A stretch of 25,726 nucleotides of DNA from Ophiothrix spiculata. Lineage: Eukaryota; Echinodermata; Ophiuroidea; Amphilepidida; Ophiotrichidae. The stretch is from NCBI GenBank assembly GCA_000969725.1, contig JXSR01S007575.1. One strand, 5' to 3'. How positions within the stretch are numbered: position 1 is the stretch's first letter; every line of letters starts with the position of its first letter. Positions 10,694 through 20,400 of this stretch are shown piece by piece. Position numbers and translations under genes: made by a program. The notes beneath the pieces were generated by a model. The model did no database searches and was not told the origin of the DNA. It worked only from the letters and a program-made list of their open reading frames with translations.

Positions 10694-10844
10694 CAGGCCT
10701 GAAAAAACTGGGCAACTCAGCCACCTGGCGGTCGGGAAATTCAGGAAACTCACAGGAAATTTGTAAGCTTTGCAGCCGTTTAATGCGGGACATGTGGAAA
10801 TCTCAGTTATTGGTTACCGGGAAATTACATTTTTTCCAGGCCTG
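10694..10844. mobile_element. hAT-like MITE, 151 bp
   Basis: The ends CAGGCCTGAAAAAA and, reverse-complemented, CAGGCCTGGAAAAAA are flanked by ATTATACC (10686-10693) and ATTAAACC (10845-10852), 7 of 8 matching. The CAG terminus and 8-bp duplication fit hAT. It lies in the 3' flank or UTR of SET. Confidence 0.85.
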
Positions 10845-10852
10845 ATTAAACC

Positions 10853-11332
10853 TAATGACTATCATCCATTACCACATGGCAGAGTTCACATCTCATAGTA
10901 TAAAGCACCAGTAGAGGACTAGAATAGGGATGAGGCAAATTATCTGATATGCAAATGAGATTTAGTAAAGCGGTTCAACCACACTAACTGATCATGAATT
11001 AACAATAACAAGAGTGCATGAGTGTGTCTATAGACATGACGTAGTGGCTGATTGAGCAACCAGCTTAGCAAACAGAGATCTGACACTACATGTACTGGTC
11101 ATTGATTTGTGAACAACCGTTTTGCATTGATCTGATCCATGTTGACATCAAAACTGACACAAAATTTGTTGAAGTAAGTTTGAAGTTTTGGTAGATTTGT
11201 AAACCCTAGCATATATTTACAAAACAGACACGTATGTAGTTTCACAATGGTGAATATTCCCACTAATGTCCAAATAGTTTCCATATGATAACAGTTGCCA
11301 TTCATAGTTCTGTGTAAGTTGTTCCTTTAGCT
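10853..11332. other. Probable SET 3' UTR start; otherwise empty
   Basis: Directly downstream of the SET stop codon on the minus strand. The 68-codon minus frame at 11099-11305 is not conserved in any way I recognise. No AATAAA complement is seen close to the stop. Confidence 0.4.
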
Positions 11333-11457
11333 TCATGCCTTGTCCTCCTCTTCAACCCCCTCGACATCCTCGCCCTCTACTGCGCCTTCATCCCCTTCTT
11401 CCTCTCCCAAGTCCTCGTCTCCTTCCTCCAATTCTTCGTCTCCTTCCTCTTCTTCAC
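11333..11457 (-). CDS. SET: SET coding exon 7 (C-terminus and stop)
   Basis: Acceptor CATATAG|GTGAAG, entered in phase 1, open for 40 codons to TGA. Encodes a Glu/Asp/Gly-rich end ([20 protein letters not shown], ending EEEDKA). The 3' UTR follows on the minus strand below 11333, and its end is not visible. The first plain AATAAA I noted on that strand is the complement of 9444-9449, about 1.9 kb away, and could be the polyadenylation signal only if the UTR is long. Confidence 0.92.
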
Positions 11458-14400
11458 CTATATGAAAAGAGACAATATGAAATTTGAATTTTCTTATCAC
11501 AGCCAAATGATTTTATGATCTTATCTGAAATACAAAATGCACAAGTTGAAGGCAATGCAAATGAAAGTTAATGTTCAACAACAAGTGTTCGCTTCATATT
11601 GCCAGCAAAATACAACATAGATGGTCCACAGATACACGGCCACCTTGAAAATGTATGCTCGTATCGGAGACAACTGCATGAATGCTTATGTCTACGCGTT
11701 CACAAATTAAATCCACAAACAATGTAAGTGATGATATTCTAGTATGCCAAACTGATTGCATAGTATAAAGTGAATGATTTGTAGTAAATTTAATGAATTC
11801 AATAATATATCAAGTGATAACAAATACAATATGACAGGGTTTCATTTTATCAAGGTGGAGAAACACTAATACTTTCTTGCATCAAACAAACCTAATTTCT
11901 TTTGGATAAATTTATCCCGTCCAAATCCTAATGAACTAACCTTCCAAGACAGCGTCTTCTCCAAGATCATCCTCATCGCCATCTAATAAAGAAATGAATC
12001 AAACAAATGTATTAGAAGAGAACATGTGAATTCAAATGATTTTAAAAACAAAGCTAGTTAATTTCTTCAGTGTTGTTCTGCAAACTATTACACTATCAGC
12101 TCTAGGCCTGGGACTAAAACCCCTTGTTTCCGCCCGCTATGAGCTTACCCGGGTACAACATCTGCCGACCAATTACTTGAATTATCAATACGGTCGGGTA
12201 CTTGGGTACCCGACCAAAAAATAAGTTGGGTACCCGGGTAGCAAATTACCCGGAAAGTCCCAGGCTTAATTGGCTCAGCACCCTGTAGTTATGAATGTAG
12301 GATTGGAGTGCAAGAGGCCCTGGATTCAATTTACAGGACAAAATGCTCATACAGATTTCAAAGGAGATAAATGAAGAAGTAAAAAGAAAAAAGAAAGAAA
12401 TCCTATTCAACCATCACAGATTTAAAAAGGCACTCCAAAATTCCAAGTGTTGGACCACTAAGGAGCTTAATTTGATGGAAATTGGGCTCTTGTAAACAGT
12501 GTGCCATTCTGCATACGGTACTAAGTCTTTGAACACAAATGCATTTTATTTTAAACAAAAGGTTGTTGCATCTAAGACACAGGTGGCATCCCTGTGTCCT
12601 CATGTTTGTCAATGTATACATATTTCAGTTTCATTAACCGATTCTGACAGGGATGTAGCTACAGCGGTCGGAGGTAGTCAGCAATAGTCAGGAGTAGCCG
12701 GTCATCAAATAACCAAGTTTATTTTTGAGGTTAAATAGCCACCACACATTTGCTTCAAGAGTTCCATTTTGGGAGTATTCTATAGTTGTTTGACCAAAAA
12801 CCAGAAATATGATGGAAATTGGTCACATTTCAGCTGACACTAATAATTAAAGGCCATCTATCGGATTACCCCTAAAAAGCTTTCTCAGTGATTCAAAATG
12901 CCATTAGAATCTCCTTTTTAAATCTGGCTACTATGGATGAAAACAAAAATGTGAATTGGTCAAAATAATAGCTCAACAAACATTTTAGGTAAATAGTTGC
13001 AATATAATCTTAAACACTTTTAAACAAATTTCATTCACAGTTTGACCATATACCTTCCTACAGTGCTGCATTTTGTTCAAACTATCATGGGGTTGGATTG
13101 GCTTTGATGCCATTCTCTCAAATATGGTGTGTGTAACTGGAATACAGGAGGGAGTTATCAGATACTGAAACCAAAAGCCTACACAACGGAATACAGTACG
13201 ATGAGGGATACATTGTATCTGTTAGCACTCCATAAGCATTAAACATTAGTTAGAAAAATGTGTTAAGATAGCAAGACGAAAGAGTGCATGAGTGATGGTG
13301 CCGACTCCAAGCACTCACAAAGTTCCTCCATTCCTTCCTCCTCATCCCCTTCTCATCTTCATCTTACTCATCTAGCATCACCACTTTCTCATTGACTTCA
13401 TCACCATCCTCCTCCTCACTGTCCTCTTCATCTGAGAAGTGATTTGCATCCCCAATGCTCTTGCATAAAACCAATCTATAATGTATTTTTGTCATGCATT
13501 TTTGTTATTTTTTGAGCGTGATATTAAGAGACTTAAGCATGCTAGGGTAAACAGTCTTTAGGTTTTATAGTAGACCAATCAACATTCACATCTTGCAATC
13601 AGAAAGATCTTTAAGAATAATCAAGAGGATTTTTCAAAAACATGAACTTGAATGAGGATTGTAACATTTAGAATAAGAAATATACCAACATATTTAACAT
13701 TTTACAAAAATATGGTGTTACAAGCCTTTCTTTCTGTTTTGACAGAAGATAACGAATGGTGCATCAGGTCTTGTCCTGTAAGCTATGAAGTGTACAAATG
13801 GATTATTGTAAGGTAAGAGATTATTTGATTTTGATATCAAAGAGGCTCAACTGCAAAATGGGGTAGATGATGAAGTATACACTAGCCTGGTATACAATGC
13901 ACCGTAAAAATTACAGGCAGAAGAAATGTGATAAAGCCTAGATTATAGAGCAAATGGATTGTCAAATGGATTAACTTTGATTAACATTCTAAAGACCCGT
14001 ACACATTATTAAGCCTTTGAAACCATCATATGGTTCAACATTATGGAATACATGATTAGCTTGTGAGTTAGAGAAAAAGCAACCATGATAAAGTTAAACC
14101 ATGCAATCATTTTAATACTAATTTTCTACCATGATTTTGTGATAAATTGAAAGACAAGAAGATTCAAAGGATAATTCAGCTGACCACCAATGTGCTCTAT
14201 TAACCCTATAGCTCCCAAAGGTTACAAAAAGCTACAAGAGCAAATCACCAAAATCGCCTAAGTCCAAATACGTCATAGACGGGGGTCCTATATGGGGACG
14301 AAATCGCTGCCTAGGCAGCGCCCCTCGGGTGGCTTGGTATAGGTGGACACGGGATTGGGATGCGAGAGGTCCCTGGTTCGAGCCCCAGTGGAAACCACCA

Positions 14401-17400
14401 ATTTTTGACACCCTATTTCCGAGGAGACAGGCTGTGAATGAAAAGGGGTAGGTAGGAGGTTAGGGTTAAGTATGGTTAAAGCAAGCAAGATGAATGGGTG
14501 ATTGAGTGCATGAGTGCTGGTGCCAACCACTCACCAAGTTCTTCAATACCATCCTCCTCATCCTCATCTTCCTCATCCTCATCGTCCTCATCTAGGACAA
14601 CGACGTTCTCATTGTCTTCGTCCCCTTCCTCCTCGTAGTCCTCTTCATCATCGAGCTCCTCGTCACTGTTGACAAAAAACAAAACCAAGGAGAAATACAG
14701 AACTGTTAAACAAACAATATGTATGATAACTTATAGGTCGAAAGGTACCTTGAGGTCGGAAAAATCAAAATTAGCTTAATGACACGTATCTCGTAATGTT
14801 CTATGCCAGTATTAAGGTACCTTTCGATATGACTATCCACATATGTGATGGCTCACCCCGAAATGGGGGACTTTGCAGATGATATCAATTTTGATTTGAT
14901 CATTTCATCTGTTATAGCATTTTCTAAGCTTTAAAATGACACCTTACTTGTTGAAATTGATGAAGGCGATCAAATTTTACAACAGAAAATCTGCTGGAAA
15001 TTCTTATTATTTTCTTTATTTTTTGCTGCCTATTTTTGCCATTTTCTCGAAAAAGTTTTCTGTCGGAAAGTCCCCCTTTTCGGGGCGAGTCATCACATAT
15101 AATGTAAAATGTGAGTTCAGAATTGATTTCCATATCCTCTTTCTAAGCTTCTCGGATGAGAGGATGTTACGAGGAACAGGGTTAGAACTAAAGGCCTATA
15201 GAATATAAAATCGACCACTCTTCCCCATCTGACTCATTAGCTCAGTTGGTAGAGCGTGGTGCTAGTAATCATGCCAAGGTCCCAGGTTCGAATCCTGGAT
15301 GGTCAGTGATATTTTTTGCTGACTGTCATTTACGTTGTGTGGTTGCCCAGTTTAAAATTCTTGTCAACATAATGAGGGTTGTGATTTGAACTAAAAACTT
15401 TTAAAATATAGCTTGTTTCATTTCAATCGGTAATTAAAATTAAAGGTATAAATTTTTCAGGATTCTTCAAACATGTAGTTTAATTATATAAAATAAAAGT
15501 TCTTTTACATACACAGAAATTACACACATATCCCCGAGTACAAAATTATTTCAATGACGAGAACTTTTAAAATCTTGAAGTTGAAGGGACTAGCCTAGAT
15601 TCCACTTAGAATTAAAAACTTATGGAAATGCTTTAAATAAAGCTTAAAAGTGTAGTAAAATAAAAAAAAAAAGTACAGAAATGTACACAGAAATGGCTCA
15701 AATTGACAGCGAATTGATTTGCAATATATCTATATGTGATGGTGGTGTGACTATCCAGTGTTTTCTAAATCCTAAATTTGTACCTCAGATGGATTTACCG
15801 ATGAAAAAATCAAATGAAGCTCTTGGAGATAAGTTAATACATATCAAAAGAGATACAATTTATCAAAAATAATTTTGTTTACCCATCACAGGTGTAGAAA
15901 CAAGATCTTATTAAGATTTGAAACTAGAAACACTTTATCAACCATTTTTTGTCGCCGGCGACAAAAAATACAGCTGGTAAATAATTTCATTTTTTCCCCT
16001 GTTACACAAATTCAGCGAAAACTACTGGTAGGATATGTTAGTATAATCATGTACTATCGATACATGTGAAAAAAATATATAGTCAGAAAATCAGTGGACA
16101 GGATCTAGACCAGTCCCTTTAAAGTTTGTTCAATTAATTTACCATACATACCTGTCTAATTTGACCCCATTCTCAGGTACCAAGTAGTACTGCAATGGAT
16201 TTGGCCACATATCATCTTTGATAACCTGCAAATACAAATGTGAAACAGAATAGTCTTAGAAATGTCACACAGGACTTACAATGTAGATACACTTTAAATT
16301 ACCAGGCCTTCATTTTGTGATTGCTCTCCTATGCTCGCCTAAACAGTCTCTTAGGAGAGCAATATTTGGCTCACCTCAAACTGCTAAAACCAGCTATTAA
16401 ATATCTAATGGTGTAACCTCAAATCACTCTCCTGACAACTCTCCTTGAACCTTTCAGGAGAGTAATTTATTACCTTACCCCATAGTCTTGGAGAAAGTCT
16501 TGCTTCAATGGTTTTCAATTGAACTATAAAACTGTACAATAAGATGGACGCTAAAATGTTCCAAAACATTGTTCGTTATGGTAATGCAATTTAATAAAAG
16601 CTCACGTTTAATTGTATGGAGTTCCATAATTTGTAACTCACCTGTAATAATTACATGTAACCTAGAGCTCTAAATTGAGTATAACGAAATAAACACTATT
16701 AAAACTCACCTAAACATGAAGAGTATGACTAATTTTTCAAAAATAAAGGCCCTTAGTATCAGGAGTGAGCAAAAACAAAAATTGGAAACGAGATCTAAGA
16801 GAAAAACCTTTATGGTGAACATACCTCTGCAATTTCATCATTGGCTGGATCCGTATGATCTGCAAACCAACTGAAGAAGCTCTCCCCGTCAAACGTTCTC
16901 TTCCTGCCCTTCATCACCCCTTTGTTCTTTAGTGTCAAGTCCATGTTTTCTTTCCACTTGATTGGCGTTGACTGACTTGCTGGTTCTCCTGTTAAATGAA
17001 ATATTGATTAACTGGATCATAAAATGTCTGTGACTTGGCTTACTTAGGACTTACTCTTATGTGTACATTTACACAAATTACAAGAAAAAGGGGGAAATTC
17101 AATCAATAAATTGACAAGGTTAACTTTTGCCAAGTTTTATAATTAAACGATAATACTTCACCCAAGTTACCCAGATCCAAATTTAAGGTTTCACTAGCTT
17201 TTAACAGGCCTGTTCTATTACAGTGTACAAATTAAGGAAAAATACCTGGTAATTCTGCGGATTACCATGTCCTAAAAATTGGTAATCCGCAAGTATTTTT
17301 GGTAATCCATAATTTGTAGCTAAATAAGAAAATTTAAAATTCAAAAGAGTTCTCAATTGTCAATTGAATCTGATTGGGCTTTGTAAGTAAAGGCTAGCTG

Positions 17401-20400
17401 ACAACAATATTTAATGACTACTACTGCTACTATAAACCAATAGTTCATGCCTCAGTGAGAAATGTTTCAATCTTTGAGCGTTTGGGCTAGACATCCTGCG
17501 GATTACCAGGTATGAAGTTCTGGTAATCCGCACAAAATTTTGGTCTTCAGGATGACCGGATTACCAACTAATTTGCACACTGCCAGTCTAAGATGATGAG
17601 ACTTTCTGACTTTTATTTACACATATTCTTACCTGTTGTGCTGAGGTGAAATTCTTTGAAGATGACATCGTTTTCAAAGTATGGATTTTCATTAAAGACA
17701 AATTTTATTCTGTAGCCTGATTTGATATCTTCAAATTCCTCCACTTCTATCCTCTGGCAGTAGTGAAGACATTCTTCATCTTCTTCTGACAACCTAGCGG
17801 ACATTTGTGGATGGTTTATAAACTGTTGTCAAAAGTCAAGGATTATAATAGCATGTGTGTAATGATACTTTATATTAGGCCATTCGCAGATCAGAGCAGA
17901 GCAGGACATCATTTTCTTCCCTGTTTAAAATGTCAGGGGGCAGTATATATGCTCCACTCACCCGAACCCCCCCCCCCCCCTCAATCTGTTATAATGCTAC
18001 GCCATTTCATTGGGTTTAGTGCTAAGGACACAGGCTCCTACAGTCACAGGAGATAAGCTCTGGCTAGTCATTCAGGAGTACAGCTCAAGGTAAAGTGCAA
18101 AAAAAAAAAACGCACCAGGTTGGAAAAATTTGACCTTTGACCCTCACTATCTCAGTGTGCCACAGATATCCCACCAATTTTTTGCTTGAATTTGTTTTTA
18201 CTTGTTGAGTTCTCACTTATGAATTTCTTTTTACATCTTGATGGCGCATAGAGATATGGTGCTCCAAAAACTGTATGAGGGCGCTCTTCATCAATAGTTC
18301 AAGTCAGCGTAACATGATACGCCAACGGTATCCCAATTTCGGTTTTTTACATTATAAGTTATATGTACCCAACTGGAGGTTTCAAAATATCTATGATGTG
18401 AAAGGAATGTTTTAAGCAAATTTTGGTCTCTTTGATTTATAGCATCAAGAAATATATGTTTACAGAATAGCCTAATACCCAAGATCAACAAACAAAATAA
18501 TCACATTTTTCACCTTTCTGTGAAAGGTTTTGATCAAAATTTTCCCAATATCAGGTAATTGACTGTTATTTTATAACATACGAAGTGTAAATCATCCTCA
18601 AATAAAATTTAAAATTTTGTCCAATGCCCCTTTATTGACAGGGCATTAAGGCATACATGTACAAGGGCCTTGTATGGCTCTTGTATTTAATGGCCAAAAA
18701 ATTGCCATGTGCCCTTGTATTAAACTTAAGGGTGTTCCAGTACCGGTAGTTATATTAGCCATACAGAGCATCGGGACTTTGCAATCCAGATTGCTGACAT
18801 TTCGTATCCCAGCACTGCCGCTTGAGCTGCAAAAGGCCCAATTAAAATCAAAAAATCTGTTGTCTATCAGGGGGATAGATTACCCGGGGAGCTCTCATAT
18901 GAAAGTGACATGTACGAGTGCCACTATTTCCTCTGAAGTAGGGATCTTTCAGTGACAAATTGGAGTAAAAAAGGGAGTCTTTCTGTGACAAAGTGCAAAA
19001 AAATGGGAGTCATTGGGTGAAATTCATAAAAGGTCAAAATTGAAAACAAAATTGCAAAATTTTGACAAATGCAGATTTTGCATAAAATTTTAAAACAATT
19101 TCATTAAATTATGAAAATAATTGTCTTTCAAAATATCGTATCAAATTAAAATACGGGATCTTAGACTATGCGAGCGAGCGAAAAAAAGCGGGGTCTTTTT
19201 GGTGGAACATTGGGCGTTTACCTTTACATCAAAATATTTATATTCTTATATATTTGATTATCGTTGTTAAATAATACTGCCCCCTAGAGTTGAAACTTTA
19301 AAAATGGGTTTATCAGGAGACAGGAGATCTAATGCAAACTTATATTTTGAAGGATCTGCTATCTACATATGATGTGCAAGGAATGTTTTACAAACAAAAC
19401 AAATATTTGCCCTTTTTGTAATATAGCAATCAATACTTTTAGAAAATATATAGTCTCATATGTGCCCAAGATCAACAAATAATAAAAAATCTTAATTTTT
19501 GACTTTGCTGAAGGTTTACATTAAAAATTTCCCAATGTTTGGTAACTAACTGTTAGGCTAATGAAACTTGATTATTAGTTTCCCGTCACATTTTTTTCAA
19601 AAAAAAATGAGGTCATGATTTCATTATATTCATTATTTTTGAAAAATTCATTATTGTCAAAACTTTCATTTACATGGTTATTGCCTATATTGATAATGCA
19701 CAATAAAAGACAAGTCTTAAAACAGGTATTAATGCTTAGATCATCATTACAGACATTTTACAACAGATTGAGAAAAGATTTGAAATTGTTTTTATGAAAA
19801 GAAATTTGCAATTTTTACAATCAATCGAAACATGAGGTAATCCTTTAATTTTCATTATTTACCACATCCTCTACCCTTACAACTAAGAAATACTGCTCAT
19901 TATGATCAGCAGGGGATGTCAGACATTTTGAGAGTTTCAATTTCGATTATTTTCATTTCAATTTTCAGATAGGCCAAATTGACTTTTTAATGAAAATAAT
20001 GAAAGTTTTGGTCAAATTGAAAAGGTTATGAGGGCGGGTGACGGGAAACTAATAATCAAGTTTCATTAGCCTTATTTGCTTATTAAACATATTGGCCTAA
20101 AGTGCTCTACATGTACTAGAGACTAGAGTGTATCATCCATATAAATAAAATTTCAAAATTTTGTCCAATGCCCCGCTAATGGTATGATAAATTATATTGG
20201 TTCATGGTATGATAAATTTGTTATTGGTTCAGTATTAATACGATAGGCTTAGATCTATTATGGGAAACTATCATCCGCTCAATGACATATCCAGGCCAAT
20301 CAGCTGCGCTTCGCCTGGACATGGCACTTCATGGTCTATAATATCCTATGTATATAGTCAAGCCTCTACTTCCCAGGGGGTGACTCACATGGAAGTGATG

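Noticed and set aside
15231-15306. Functional tRNA-Thr(AGT)
   Set aside because: The anticodon stem does not pair properly and the acceptor/D-arm spacing is off by one.
17805-17830. Possible single-base insertion breaking the SET reading frame at ACAACAG-TTT
   Set aside because: The apparent break disappears when the exon 1 donor is placed after ACT; CAG is then the acceptor and the protein is continuous.
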